From the NCBI GenBank assembly GCA_023262855.1, contig JALQYQ010000022.1, positions 49,969 to 113,968 of the forward strand: 64,000 nucleotides of DNA. Direction: 5' to 3'. The notes below the pieces were generated by a model that saw only the letters and a program-made list of their open reading frames with translations, was not told the origin of the DNA and searched no databases. Source of the stretch: Crocinitomicaceae bacterium (GTDB lineage: Bacteria; Bacteroidota; Bacteroidia; Flavobacteriales_D; Crocinitomicaceae). Position numbers and translations under genes: made by a program. Shown here in pieces: positions 28,507-37,989 of this stretch. The first letter of the stretch is position 1. Every line of letters starts with the position of its first letter.

Positions 28507-29102
28507 TAAATATCTGTAACTAATTGGTGTTTTTCAATCAATTTTCGCATATTAATCAATGCATAACGCATTCTACCTAAAGCAGTATTGATACTGATAT
28601 CTTCCGCTTCAGCAATGTCTTTAAAAGACATATCTCTGAAAATACGCATTTTTAAAATATCACGTTGAGAAGCTGGAAGGTGATCGATTAAATCAACCAT
28701 TTGTTTTTCCAATTCATCGTATGACATAGATTCTTGAATATTTTTATCCTCCAAAGAAAGTGTACTAAAAATATTGAAGTCATCTTTTGTTGAAGAAGAC
28801 TCAGAAATCATTCGAACTTTATTGGTTTTACGGAAATGGTCGATAACCAAGTTGTGAGCAATTCGCATCGCCCAAGGTAAAAATTTACCTTCTTCATTAT
28901 ATGACCCAGCTTTTAATGTATTAATGATTTTTACAAATGTCTCTTGAAAAACATCTTGTGCCAAATCAGCGTCGCGTAATTTCAAATACACAAATCTGTA
29001 AATCTTATCCTTGTGACGCATTAACAATACTTCAAAGGCTTTTTCGTTTCCGTCAATATATGATGTGATCAACTCACGGTCATCCATACGCTTCATAATC
29101 AT
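28506..29102 (-). CDS. ECF-type RNA polymerase sigma factor
   Basis: Sigma-70 family factor of 198 residues with region 2 (VLLMRHKDKIYRFVYLKLRDADLAQDVFQETFVKIINTL, FLPWAMRIAHNLVIDHFRK) and region 4 (LPASQRDILKMRIFRDMSFKDIAEAEDISINTALGRMRYALINMRKLI), lacking region 1 and 3 as ECF factors do. The first codons MIMKRMDD contain three possible ATGs; I keep the first. It directs polymerase to an unknown regulon. No anti-sigma gene lies next to it; the only partner in the transcript is the small lipoprotein. It is divergent from uvrA with 200 bp between. Confidence 0.9.
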   Translation of the reverse strand: MIMKRMDDRELITSYIDGNEKAFEVLLMRHKDKIYRFVYLKLRDADLAQDVFQETFVKIINTLKAGSYNEEGKFLPWAMRIAHNLVIDHFRKTNKVRMISESSSTKDDFNIFSTLSLEDKNIQESMSYDELEKQMVDLIDHLPASQRDILKMRIFRDMSFKDIAEAEDISINTALGRMRYALINMRKLIEKHQLVTDI

Positions 29103-29276
29103 AACTTCTCGTTTAGTAGTTTAAATCTTAGAACTTATTAAGCGTATACGTGTTTTATAGGCGACCTTTTTTTTAGAATTATATTCGCTAAAGTACAAAC
29201 TAAAATGAATTTTCCAAAAAAAAATGAAACTTTTTCTTTTTATCGCGTTTCGAACAAGTCTTTTCTAAAACTGTTT

Positions 29277-29284
29277 TATCTTTG
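29277..29284 (+). promoter_or_regulatory. Putative uvrA promoter (TATCTTTG)
   Basis: TATCTTTG matches TAnnTTTG and ends 19 bp before the uvrA ATG, the usual distance in this window. Confidence 0.55.
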
Positions 29285-29303
29285 AACTCCTTCGCAAACA
29301 GTT

Positions 29304-32087
29304 ATGTCAAAACAAAAATTTATTGAAGTCAAAGGTGCCCGTGTTCACAACCTAAAAAACATGGATGTTTCCATTCCTCATGGGAAAATGACGGTCATTA
29401 CTGGACTTTCGGGTTCTGGAAAATCGTCTTTGGCTTTTGATACTTTGTATGCTGAAGGACAACGTCGTTACATCGAAAGTTTATCGTCTTATGCTCGACA
29501 GTTTTTGGGGAAATTAAATAAACCAGAAACAGATTATATCAAAGGAATTGCGCCAGCTGTTGCGATTGAACAAAAGGTAATTTCAAGTAATCCACGTTCA
29601 ACAGTTGGTACCACAACGGAGATTTACGATTATTTAAAAATCCTTTTTGCACGCGTTGGTCGCACCTTCTCACCTATTTCAGGAAACGAAGTAAAAAAAC
29701 ACAGCGTTTCTGATGTCGTTGATTTTTTAAAAACGTTACCAGAAGGTGAAAAAGCCTTGATCGTTTGTTCAATCAATGGTTTTGAGAAATATGGCGTTGA
29801 ACGTCAATTGGATTTGTTGAAGCAACAAGGATACATTCGCTTGTTGTTGAACAATGAAATTATCGATTTGGAAGAAACAATTGCTAATCATCCAAAAGGA
29901 ATTGAAAATGCGTTGTTGGTCATTGATCGTTTATCCGTTGTGTTTAATGAGGAAAATGAGTCACGTTATGCTGATTCTATTTCTTTGGCTTTTTTGGAAG
30001 GTCATGGCGAATGTTCGATTGTTCTCATGAAGGACTTTTCAAAAGTAGATTTCTCAAATCGCTTCGAATTGGACGGAATGGAATTTCAAGAACCAAATGA
30101 ACATTTTTTCACTTTTAACAACCCGTTTGGGGCTTGTAAAACCTGTGAAGGATTCGGACAAGTCATTGGAATTGATCCTGCATTAGTAATTCCAAATGAG
30201 AATTTATCTGTTTACGAAGGAGCTGTTGCGCCTTGGAAAGGTGAATCGATGGGCGAATACTTGAATGAATTAGTATTTAATGCAAAGAAATTTGATTTCC
30301 CGATTCATCGCGCCTATTCAGAATTAACAGAAAAAGAAAAAGAAGTTCTTTGGAACGGAAACAAGTACTTTACAGGAATCAATGGTTTTTTCAAATTTGT
30401 CGAAAGTCAAACCTATAAAATTCAATACCGTGTGATGCTTTCTCGTTATCGTGGAAGAACAGAATGTCCGGATTGCAAAGGAACACGTTTAAGAAAAGAT
30501 GCGAATTACGTTAAAGTCGATGGCCATTCAATAACGGATGTTGTTTTAATGCCAATTGAAGAGAGTCATGCATTGTTTTCTGGTTTGAAATTAAGCGATT
30601 ACGATCGTCAAGTTTCTAAACGTATTTTACCAGAAATCATCAGTCGTTTGAGCTTTTTGAAAGATGTTGGTTTGGGTTATTTGACCTTAAATCGTCAATC
30701 GAATTCACTTTCTGGTGGAGAATCACAACGCATCAACCTGGCAACTTCTTTGGGAAGTAGCTTGGTTGGATCCATGTACATTTTGGATGAACCTTCCATT
30801 GGTTTACACCCAAAAGATACAGCTCGATTGATAAAAGTCCTTCATAATCTGCGCGATTTAGGAAACACGGTAATTGTCGTTGAACACGAAGAAGAAATGA
30901 TGCAAGCTGCCGATGAAATCTTAGACATTGGACCAATGGCAGGAATGTTTGGTGGTGAAGTTGTTTTTCAAGGAAAACACGATCAGTTGATTCATGCTTC
31001 CAACAGCTTAACTGCGGATTATTTGACTGGAAAACGTTTAATTCCGATTCCTAAAAAACGAAGATCCGTTAAAAATAAATTAACGATTACTGGTGCTCGC
31101 CAATACAATTTAAAGAACATCACAGTTGATATTCCATTGTTCAATTTGGTTTGTGTAACCGGTGTTAGTGGCTCTGGAAAATCGACATTGATTAAAGAAA
31201 TTGTTTATCCTGCAATCCGCAAAGAATTAGGTGTTTTTGGTGATTCTGTTGGAAATTTTGGTCAAATTACAGGCGATTTAAAATTGGTGAAAGCAATTGA
31301 GTTTGTCGATCAAAACCCAATTGGAAAATCATCGCGTAGCAATCCAATTACGTATGTCAAAGCGTTTGATGACATTCGTGATTTATTTGCAAAACAACCA
31401 CTTGCGAAAATGCGTGGTTACAAACCGGGATTTTTCTCATTCAATGTGGAAGGCGGAAGATGTGAAATGTGTGAAGGTGAAGGAGAAATCACTGTTGGAA
31501 TGCAATTCATGGCGGATGTTCATTTAGAATGTGAAACGTGCGCTGGAAAACGCTACAAACAAGAAACACTTGAAGTTGAATACCGTGGAATCAACATTGC
31601 CGATTTATTGGAAATGGACATTCAATCTGCTTTGGATTTCTTTAAAGCAGGAAAAGATAAACTGGAAGAAAAAATTGTAGAGAAAATTCAACCTTTGGTA
31701 AATGTTGGTTTGGGCTATTTGAAAGTTGGACAATCGTCAAGCACTTTATCTGGTGGAGAAGCACAACGCATTAAATTGGCGTCGTTTTTATCAAAAGGAA
31801 TAAATGCGCCTTCTACTCTATTCATTTTCGATGAACCAACAACTGGCTTGCACTTTCACGACATTGACAAATTGATCATTGCCTTCAATTCTTTAATTGA
31901 TGCGGGTCATTCAATTGTCGTTATTGAACACAATACCGAAGTCATCAAATGCGCAGATCATGTGATTGATTTGGGTCCTGAAGGTGGAAAAAATGGAGGA
32001 AATATTTTGTTCACTGGAACGCCAGAAGAATTAATCAAACATACGGATAATTCAACTGGACAATTCTTGAAACCGAAATTGGTTTAA
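29304..32087 (+). CDS. uvrA: Excinuclease ABC subunit A
   Basis: DNA damage recognition ATPase of nucleotide excision repair, working as a dimer with UvrB. It has 927 residues with both ABC modules: Walker A GLSGSGKSSLAFDT near residue 35 and GVSGSGKST near residue 620; signatures LSGGESQRI and LSGGEAQRI; Walker B ILDEPSIGLHPKD and IFDEPTTGLHFHD. The zinc-finger modules are complete: CKTCEGFG, CPDCKGTR and CEMCEGEGEI with CETCAGKR. It ends 6 bp before the convergent symporter gene. Confidence 0.98.
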   Translation: MSKQKFIEVKGARVHNLKNMDVSIPHGKMTVITGLSGSGKSSLAFDTLYAEGQRRYIESLSSYARQFLGKLNKPETDYIKGIAPAVAIEQKVISSNPRSTVGTTTEIYDYLKILFARVGRTFSPISGNEVKKHSVSDVVDFLKTLPEGEKALIVCSINGFEKYGVERQLDLLKQQGYIRLLLNNEIIDLEETIANHPKGIENALLVIDRLSVVFNEENESRYADSISLAFLEGHGECSIVLMKDFSKVDFSNRFELDGMEFQEPNEHFFTFNNPFGACKTCEGFGQVIGIDPALVIPNENLSVYEGAVAPWKGESMGEYLNELVFNAKKFDFPIHRAYSELTEKEKEVLWNGNKYFTGINGFFKFVESQTYKIQYRVMLSRYRGRTECPDCKGTRLRKDANYVKVDGHSITDVVLMPIEESHALFSGLKLSDYDRQVSKRILPEIISRLSFLKDVGLGYLTLNRQSNSLSGGESQRINLATSLGSSLVGSMYILDEPSIGLHPKDTARLIKVLHNLRDLGNTVIVVEHEEEMMQAADEILDIGPMAGMFGGEVVFQGKHDQLIHASNSLTADYLTGKRLIPIPKKRRSVKNKLTITGARQYNLKNITVDIPLFNLVCVTGVSGSGKSTLIKEIVYPAIRKELGVFGDSVGNFGQITGDLKLVKAIEFVDQNPIGKSSRSNPITYVKAFDDIRDLFAKQPLAKMRGYKPGFFSFNVEGGRCEMCEGEGEITVGMQFMADVHLECETCAGKRYKQETLEVEYRGINIADLLEMDIQSALDFFKAGKDKLEEKIVEKIQPLVNVGLGYLKVGQSSSTLSGGEAQRIKLASFLSKGINAPSTLFIFDEPTTGLHFHDIDKLIIAFNSLIDAGHSIVVIEHNTEVIKCADHVIDLGPEGGKNGGNILFTGTPEELIKHTDNSTGQFLKPKLV

Positions 32088-32093
32088 AAAGAA

Positions 32094-33497
32094 CTACGCT
32101 TTTTCTACAAACAAATCGTCTTCTTTCACGAACAGTTCTTTTTCGCTTCGAGCAATAACAGCCGATGCTAAACAGTTACCAAGCACGTTCACAGAAGTTC
32201 GTCCCATATCCATTAATGCATCCACAGCCAGAATAATACTCGCACTTTCTGGATTCAATCCTTCGATATCACCTACAGTTCCAGCAAGAATAACGAAAGA
32301 TGCACCACGAACACCAGCAACACCTTTAGATGTCAACATTAAGGTAAAACAGATTCCAATTTGTTCTCCGATTGTAAGGTGAATTCCTGCCATTTGTGCC
32401 ACAAACACGGTTGCCATCGATAAATACAAAGTCGTTCCATCTAAGTTAAAACTGTAACCAGTTGGAAGCACAAACGCAACAATTTTCTTTGGAACACCAA
32501 ATTTTTCCATATTTTCCATTGCGATTGGTAAAGCTGCTTCACTACTTGCTGTTGCAAATGCCAAGGTAACGGGTTCAGTAATCGCTTTGATAAATTTCAT
32601 AATCGGAATACGTGCAATCAAAGCAATTGGAACCAAAACAACAGTTATAAATACAATCAAAGCCACGTAAAGCGTTCCAACGAGTTTCATCAAATCAAAG
32701 AGCACTCCGACTCCCGATTTGGCGACGGTACTTGCCAATGCTCCAAAAACGGCCAAAGGTGCGAGATACATAACTATATCCGTGAACTTAAACATCACTT
32801 CGGAAAGGCTTTCGGTCCAACTCAACATTGTATTTTTGTGTTGCACATTTTTCACCATGCTTAAACCGATTGCAAAAATCACTGAGAAAACAACGATTTG
32901 TAAAACCTGATTCTCAGCCATTGATTTTGCGAAATTCTCTGGGAAAATTTCAATCAAATGGTCTTTGTGCTCTTTGGTTTGCTCCAATAATTCGGCGGAT
33001 TTATCCAATTCTTGTTGACTTGCTTGCTTCTTAACTCCTACTCCAGCTTGAGAAACATTAATCGCTAAAAGCCCAATAAACAAGGCAATTGTTGTTACAA
33101 TTTCAAAATACAAAATACTCTTTAAACCAATACGCCCAACTTGTTTCAGGTTCGAATGTCCTGCAATTCCAACAACAAGCGTTGCAAAAATCAACGGTCC
33201 AACAAGCGATTTGATTAAACGAATGAAAATCTTGCCAAAGCGTTCCATTTCAAGTCCAAAAGCAGGAAAATCCATTCCCACTTCTATTCCTAAAATCATG
33301 GAAGAAAAAATCCACAACGACAGCTTTTTACGCTTAAAAGAAATCACAAAAAGCAGTGCAATCAATAGAAAACGAACCATTTTAAATCCTGTTGGATCCA
33401 TGTTTGGAACAAAGCTTTCAATTAAAAATACCAATCCAATATGCATGAAAATCACCACATACCAGAAAACTGTAAACATTGACTTAAAAATTTTCAT
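32094..33497 (-). CDS. Dicarboxylate/amino acid:cation symporter (SDF/DAACS family)
   Basis: Sodium- or proton-coupled inner-membrane transporter of C4-dicarboxylates, glutamate or aspartate. The 467 residues include two N-terminal hydrophobic helices, then the conserved elements: GIEVGMDFP, LVGPLIFATLVVGIAG, the re-entrant hairpin TASSEAALPIAMENM, the helix VLPTGYSFNLDGTTLYLSMATVFVAQ, and SKGVAGVRGASFVILAGTVG. A hydrophilic insertion (QAGVGVKKQASQQELDKSAELLEQTKEHKDHLIEIF) sits in the middle loop, as in several Bacteroidota members. Exact substrate cannot be deduced. Upstream the minus strand has TATCTTCA, two bases off the -7 consensus. Confidence 0.9.
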   Translation of the reverse strand: MKIFKSMFTVFWYVVIFMHIGLVFLIESFVPNMDPTGFKMVRFLLIALLFVISFKRKKLSLWIFSSMILGIEVGMDFPAFGLEMERFGKIFIRLIKSLVGPLIFATLVVGIAGHSNLKQVGRIGLKSILYFEIVTTIALFIGLLAINVSQAGVGVKKQASQQELDKSAELLEQTKEHKDHLIEIFPENFAKSMAENQVLQIVVFSVIFAIGLSMVKNVQHKNTMLSWTESLSEVMFKFTDIVMYLAPLAVFGALASTVAKSGVGVLFDLMKLVGTLYVALIVFITVVLVPIALIARIPIMKFIKAITEPVTLAFATASSEAALPIAMENMEKFGVPKKIVAFVLPTGYSFNLDGTTLYLSMATVFVAQMAGIHLTIGEQIGICFTLMLTSKGVAGVRGASFVILAGTVGDIEGLNPESASIILAVDALMDMGRTSVNVLGNCLASAVIARSEKELFVKEDDLFVEKA

Positions 33498-33754
33498 GTT
33501 GTGAAGATAGTAAAATCCGCTAAAATCGTCTATTCAAAAAAATGCACCACCTGATTTATTAATTTAAACCACCTAATTTTTAACTATTTGGGAACATTTT
33601 TAATTTCAAGTTGTTTTTTTTCTGATTGTATTGTTAATTGAATGATTATTTGTATTATTGCATCATCAAAAAAGGAACACATTTCTGTTTCCTAACAATC
33701 CAAAGAAAGATTTGAAATACCCCAATTTAGTTTATAATACTTTTACCGTATTTT

Positions 33755-35560
33755 ATGGATAAAAAAGATTTAGAAAGCAAAAAACTTTCTGATTTGCGGG
33801 TGATTGCAGCAGCAGCTGGAATTGAAAACGCAGACTCATACAAAAAAGCAGAATTAATCAATCAATTAACTGGACTTGGATCAGAGGCTTCGAATGCACC
33901 TGCCCCTCAAGAAACTGCTTCTGAAACTTCTTCTGAAAACGCTGAGGACAAACCAAAACGCAAAAGAACGCGTGTTGAAAAAGTTGAAATTGGTAAAAAA
34001 CAACCAAGTTTATTTTCTGAAGAAAAACCAGCAGTTACTGCTGAACTACCAGAAGTAGTGGAAGTTGTTGAAGCAAAGGTTACTGAAGTTGTTGAAGAAA
34101 CTAAATCGGAGGTTACACCAAAGAAACAACACGGACAAAAAAATCGTCCGGAAAGAGCAGAACGTCCAGGAAGAAACTTGTTGGAAATTATTAAAACACC
34201 AACAGAAAAAGTTGAATCAACAGAAGGAGAAGCTGTAGAAGCTCCAGTTGACGGTGAAACTTCAGCTCCAGTTCAAGAAAAAAGAGAGCGTTTTGAGAAA
34301 AATCGCAATCCAAATCAGAACCAAAATCGCAATCAAGGAAATAATCCGAATCAAAATAATAACAATCCAAATCAACAAAATCGTCGTCCTCAACACGAAA
34401 ACAAACCTGTTGAAGACAAAACACCAGACGATGCGTATGATTTAGTTGGGATTGTTACAGCTGAAGGAGTTTTAGAAGTAATTCAAGATGGATACGGATT
34501 CTTGCGTTCATCAGATTACAATTACTTACCTTCTCCAGATGATATTTATGTTTCTCAAAGTCAAATCAAATTATTTGGTTTAAAAACTGGTGACACAGTT
34601 AAAGGAACAATTCGCCCACCGCGCGAAGGAGAAAAATTCTTTCCATTGGTGAAAGTTGAATCAATCAATGGACGTCACCCATCCTACATTCGTGATCGTG
34701 TTCCTTTCCAATACTTAACGCCATTGTTTCCAGATGAGAAATTCAAATTAACTGGACACAAACAAGAAACATTGTCAACGCGTGTAATGGATTTGTTTGC
34801 ACCAATTGGTAAAGGACAACGTGGAATGATCGTTGCTCAGCCAAAAACTGGTAAAACAATGTTGTTGAAAGACGTTGCAAATGCAATTGCAGCGAATCAT
34901 CCTGAAACATATTTGATTGTTCTTTTAATCGATGAGCGTCCTGAAGAGGTAACAGATATGGCAAGAAGTGTTCGCGCTGAAGTTGTTGCTTCAACATTTG
35001 ATGAGCCAGCAGATCGCCACGTAAAAGTTGCGAACATGGTATTGGAAAAAGCCAAACGCATGGTAGAATGTGGACACGATGTTTGTATTCTATTGGATTC
35101 AATTACACGTTTAGCTCGCGCTTACAATACGGTTTCTCCAGCATCAGGTAAAGTTCTTTCGGGTGGTGTTGATGCTAATGCATTACACAAACCAAAACGA
35201 TTCTTTGGTTCTGCACGTAAAATCGAAAATGGTGGATCACTTTCAATTATTGCAACAGCTTTAACTGAAACAGGTTCTAAAATGGACGAGGTAATTTTCG
35301 AAGAGTTTAAAGGAACAGGTAACATGGAGTTACAATTGGATCGTAAAATTGCGAATCGTCGTATTTACCCAGCAATTGATATCACTGCTTCTGGAACACG
35401 TCGCGAAGATTTATTAGTTGGTAAAGATGTCTTACAACGCATCTGGTTGATCCGTAAGTTTATTGCTGATATGAATCCTGTTGAAGCAATGGAGTTTATG
35501 AAAAGTCACATGGAAAACACGCTTTCAAACGAGGAATTCCTTGTGTCAATGAACAGTTAA
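33755..35560 (+). CDS. rho: Transcription termination factor Rho with asparagine-rich insertion
   Basis: Hexameric RNA-dependent ATPase that ends transcription. The 601-residue protein begins with a Rho N-terminal helical domain ([35 protein letters not shown]), then about 180 residues of low-complexity sequence: Glu/Pro/Thr-rich then Asn/Gln-rich ([30 protein letters not shown]). The RNA-binding cold-shock domain follows ([30 protein letters not shown]), then the motor: [43 protein letters not shown], and [26 protein letters not shown] 257 bp untranslated region lies before it, in which I see no exact TAnnTTTG box, so autoregulation in the long leader is possible. Confidence 0.97.
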   Translation: MDKKDLESKKLSDLRVIAAAAGIENADSYKKAELINQLTGLGSEASNAPAPQETASETSSENAEDKPKRKRTRVEKVEIGKKQPSLFSEEKPAVTAELPEVVEVVEAKVTEVVEETKSEVTPKKQHGQKNRPERAERPGRNLLEIIKTPTEKVESTEGEAVEAPVDGETSAPVQEKRERFEKNRNPNQNQNRNQGNNPNQNNNNPNQQNRRPQHENKPVEDKTPDDAYDLVGIVTAEGVLEVIQDGYGFLRSSDYNYLPSPDDIYVSQSQIKLFGLKTGDTVKGTIRPPREGEKFFPLVKVESINGRHPSYIRDRVPFQYLTPLFPDEKFKLTGHKQETLSTRVMDLFAPIGKGQRGMIVAQPKTGKTMLLKDVANAIAANHPETYLIVLLIDERPEEVTDMARSVRAEVVASTFDEPADRHVKVANMVLEKAKRMVECGHDVCILLDSITRLARAYNTVSPASGKVLSGGVDANALHKPKRFFGSARKIENGGSLSIIATALTETGSKMDEVIFEEFKGTGNMELQLDRKIANRRIYPAIDITASGTRREDLLVGKDVLQRIWLIRKFIADMNPVEAMEFMKSHMENTLSNEEFLVSMNS

Positions 35561-35575
35561 TTCGATATTAAACTA

Positions 35576-35583
35576 TACTTTTG
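35576..35583 (+). promoter_or_regulatory. Putative promoter of the DUF4199 gene (TACTTTTG)
   Basis: TACTTTTG matches TAnnTTTG. Predicted initiation about 7 bp downstream would fall inside the rho terminator hairpin; the ATG at 35627 is 44 bp away. Confidence 0.45.
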
Positions 35584-35614
35584 TCCCGGTGTGATTTTCA
35601 TACCGGGATTTTTT
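35584..35614 (+). terminator. rho terminator hairpin
   Basis: TCCCGGTGTGA-TTT-TCATACCGGGA folds as an 11-pair stem (one GU) followed by TTTTTTATTTT, a classical intrinsic terminator 24 bp after the rho stop. It overlaps the GTG the ORF track uses for the next gene. Confidence 0.85.
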
Positions 35615-35626
35615 ATTTTAAAGACT

Positions 35627-36223
35627 ATGCGCATCACAGTTAAAACAGGAATTATTGCAGCTTTTGCTTGGATTGGAATTAAAATGATCATGCATTCATT
35701 TGGCACATATGTAATTGCTCCAGCAGTTTTATTAAATATTCTTGGATTATTGTTGGCAATTGCGATTGGTTTGTTTATTCAAAAAATGCGTGATACAGAA
35801 GAAACGAATGCGCTTTTAGACATTAAAAATGCGATGACTGCTGGAATCCCATACGTGATTATCGTTAGTATTTTTATTTATGTTTATTACAACAATATCA
35901 ATCCCGAGTTTTACAAACACCAAATTGCAGAAAACGAAATGACCATTCACAAAATGGTGAACGACCCTGTGCAATTGAAAAAATTCAAAGCTTCACAACC
36001 AGATGCTGAGGTTATGACAAAAGAGCAAATTGAGAAAAAATTAATTGCAAACAATAAAAACGGTGCTTCTGCTAAAAACACAGCAATCCTGTCTGTATTA
36101 TCTTTGACTGTTCTAGCAACAATTTACAGTCTATTAGTGACTATGATTTTTAGAAAAATCTTGTTCAAACGATTGAAAGAAGTGAATCAACCATTGGATA
36201 GTTCTTCACCTAAAGCTTCGTAA
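35627..36223 (+). CDS. DUF4199 family membrane protein
   Basis: Inner-membrane protein of about 198 residues. From the ATG at 35627 (MRITVKTGIIAAFAWIGIKMIMHSFG) it has four hydrophobic segments: two near the N-terminus, one around IPYVIIVSIFIYVYY and one near TAILSVLSLTVLATIYSLLVTMIF, with a soluble loop between (INPEFYKHQIAENEMTIHKMVNDP). This arrangement fits the Bacteroidota family DUF4199. The track GTG at 35591 is within the upstream terminator and is rejected. Its 3' end overlaps the convergent mpl gene by 37 bp. Function is unknown. Confidence 0.8.
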   Translation: MRITVKTGIIAAFAWIGIKMIMHSFGTYVIAPAVLLNILGLLLAIAIGLFIQKMRDTEETNALLDIKNAMTAGIPYVIIVSIFIYVYYNNINPEFYKHQIAENEMTIHKMVNDPVQLKKFKASQPDAEVMTKEQIEKKLIANNKNGASAKNTAILSVLSLTVLATIYSLLVTMIFRKILFKRLKEVNQPLDSSSPKAS

Positions 36224-37545
36224 TTAATTCCATCGAAATTTCCTGAAGACATCATCAAAAGAACGGCATTATCCCATTTTTTTGAGCGAATAAACTTCAG
36301 AACTTCTTCGGTTTCATTCATTACTAGAACATTTCCACCAAATCCTTCAGCAACCAGTTCTTTTGAAATTGGTTCTAGCTTTTTGTGCTTCACCACCTCA
36401 GGACTGTAATAAACAACTGCTTCATCCGCCATTTTCATTGCATCTTTGTAGTGTGGCAAAAATTCTTTCTTTAACGATGAAAACGTGTGTAATTCCATAC
36501 AAGCGACTACATGACGCTCAGCAAATTGTTCTTTAACAGCTTTTGTAGTTGCTTTTAATTTGGACGGTGAATGAGCAAAATCTTTGAACATTGTAAACGC
36601 ACCTTTTTCAGCTACTTTCTGCAAACGCTTTCCAGCACCAGTAAATGATTGTACTGCTCTAAAGAATACTTTTGGCTCGATTCCAATAGCTTCGCCTAAA
36701 CGCATTGCGCCCATTAGATTTTGCAAATTGTGACCACCAAATATTTTTAAATTAAAAATCTCATCGTCGAAAAATAAGCGTGTTCCATCTTCTGCCACTT
36801 CGTATGTTGGAGTTTTGTATGGAATAGCCTTTAATGTTGATGCATATTTCTCACCTAACTTATTCACTTCCTCATCTTCCGTGTTGTAGATTAAGGTTCC
36901 ATTTGGTTCAATCAGCGAGCAGAAAATATCGAATTGTTCTACGTAATTGTCAAACGTTGGAAACACGTTGATGTGATCCCAAGCAATTCCGCTGATAATA
37001 GCAACATTTGGTCGGTATAAATGAAACTTCGGACGACGATCAATTGGAGAAGACAAATATTCGTCTCCTTCTAAAATCATTACTGGAGCATCTTCAGTCA
37101 ATTTCACCATGCAGTCATAGCCTTCCAATTGAGCACCAACCATGTAATCAACGTTCATTCCAAGTTCATTGATAACATGTAAGAGCATTGAAGTAATCGT
37201 AGTTTTTCCGTGACTTCCGCCGATAACAACACGCGTTTTATTTTTGCTTTGTTCGTATAAATACTCCGGATAGGAATAAATTGGAATGCTTAATTCTTTC
37301 GCTTTGATTAGCTCAGGATTATCTTCACGCGCGTGCATTCCTAAGATAACTGCATCCAATTCACTTGAAATTCTAGTTGCATCCCAACCAATTGAAGCAG
37401 GAAGAATGCCTTGTTTCTCCAAACGCGTTCTTGAAGGTTCGAAAATCTCATCGTCGGAACCCGTCACATTTGCTCCTTTCCTACTCAATGCGATTGCTAA
37501 ATTGTGCATCGCACTTCCTCCTATTGCTATAAAATGTACGTTCAT
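36187..37545 (-). CDS. mpl: Peptidoglycan recycling ligase Mpl (Mur ligase family)
   Basis: Mur ligase of 452 residues that joins UDP-N-acetylmuramate to the recycled tripeptide L-Ala-gamma-D-Glu-meso-DAP. It has the MurC-like N-terminal loop HFIAIGGSAMHNLAIALSRKGANVTGSDDEIFEPS, the ATP motif VVIGGSHGKTTITSMLLH, ILEGDEYLSSPIDRRPKFHLYRPNVAIISGIAWDHINVFPTFDNY and the C-terminal FKDFAHSPSKLKATTKAVKEQ. The length and the DEYLSSP block favour Mpl over MurC. A small membrane-protein gene upstream overlaps it by 4 bp (ATGA). Confidence 0.92.
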   Translation of the reverse strand: MNVHFIAIGGSAMHNLAIALSRKGANVTGSDDEIFEPSRTRLEKQGILPASIGWDATRISSELDAVILGMHAREDNPELIKAKELSIPIYSYPEYLYEQSKNKTRVVIGGSHGKTTITSMLLHVINELGMNVDYMVGAQLEGYDCMVKLTEDAPVMILEGDEYLSSPIDRRPKFHLYRPNVAIISGIAWDHINVFPTFDNYVEQFDIFCSLIEPNGTLIYNTEDEEVNKLGEKYASTLKAIPYKTPTYEVAEDGTRLFFDDEIFNLKIFGGHNLQNLMGAMRLGEAIGIEPKVFFRAVQSFTGAGKRLQKVAEKGAFTMFKDFAHSPSKLKATTKAVKEQFAERHVVACMELHTFSSLKKEFLPHYKDAMKMADEAVVYYSPEVVKHKKLEPISKELVAEGFGGNVLVMNETEEVLKFIRSKKWDNAVLLMMSSGNFDGINYEALGEELSNG

Positions 37546-37907
37546 TTGATTTTCTTTTTCAAAAACAGTTGATAGATGTCTGCGAATAAAGGAAGGATTA
37601 AAAGCACCGTTCCAATTCGAGTTAACATGTGGAATGTATTAAACGTTTCTTGTGAAATGAAAATTGAAGCAAGCATGATACAAAGTAATCCTCCGTAATA
37701 AACCCAATCCCACCAATTTGAAGTAATGGCCAATTTTCGTGTTAATAATTGAAGGAGGATGTAAACAATTGCCACAATGATAATTCCCAAATCAATGTAT
37801 TTTATCGCTAAAAAATCTTCAGCTTTCCAAAAATACATAAATAGCAGCCCAGAAATAATCAATTTACTGAGTGTTGCAAGAATGACAATAACTTTTTTCG
37901 TTTCCAT
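37542..37907 (-). CDS. Small four-helix membrane protein
   Basis: 121 residues with four hydrophobic stretches (VIVILATLSKLIISGLLFMYF, YIDLGIIIVAIVYILLQLL, WWDWVYYGGLLCIMLASIFI, MLTRIGTVLLILPLFADIYQLFL) and charged ends, so an integral inner-membrane protein. I do not recognise the family. Its stop overlaps the mpl start as ATGA, so it is made from the same transcript; whether it has a role in cell wall recycling is unknown. Confidence 0.75.
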   Translation of the reverse strand: METKKVIVILATLSKLIISGLLFMYFWKAEDFLAIKYIDLGIIIVAIVYILLQLLTRKLAITSNWWDWVYYGGLLCIMLASIFISQETFNTFHMLTRIGTVLLILPLFADIYQLFLKKKIK

Positions 37908-37989
37908 TATTGATGTGAAATTACACCAATTTAAACGAAAAAATCGAGTTAAGAAAAAGAGTTACTGACAATGCAAATTGAATAAATTC

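Noticed and set aside
35591-35626. GTG start at 35591 for the DUF4199 protein
   Set aside because: The codons lie inside the rho terminator hairpin; the ATG at 35627 starts the first hydrophobic segment correctly.
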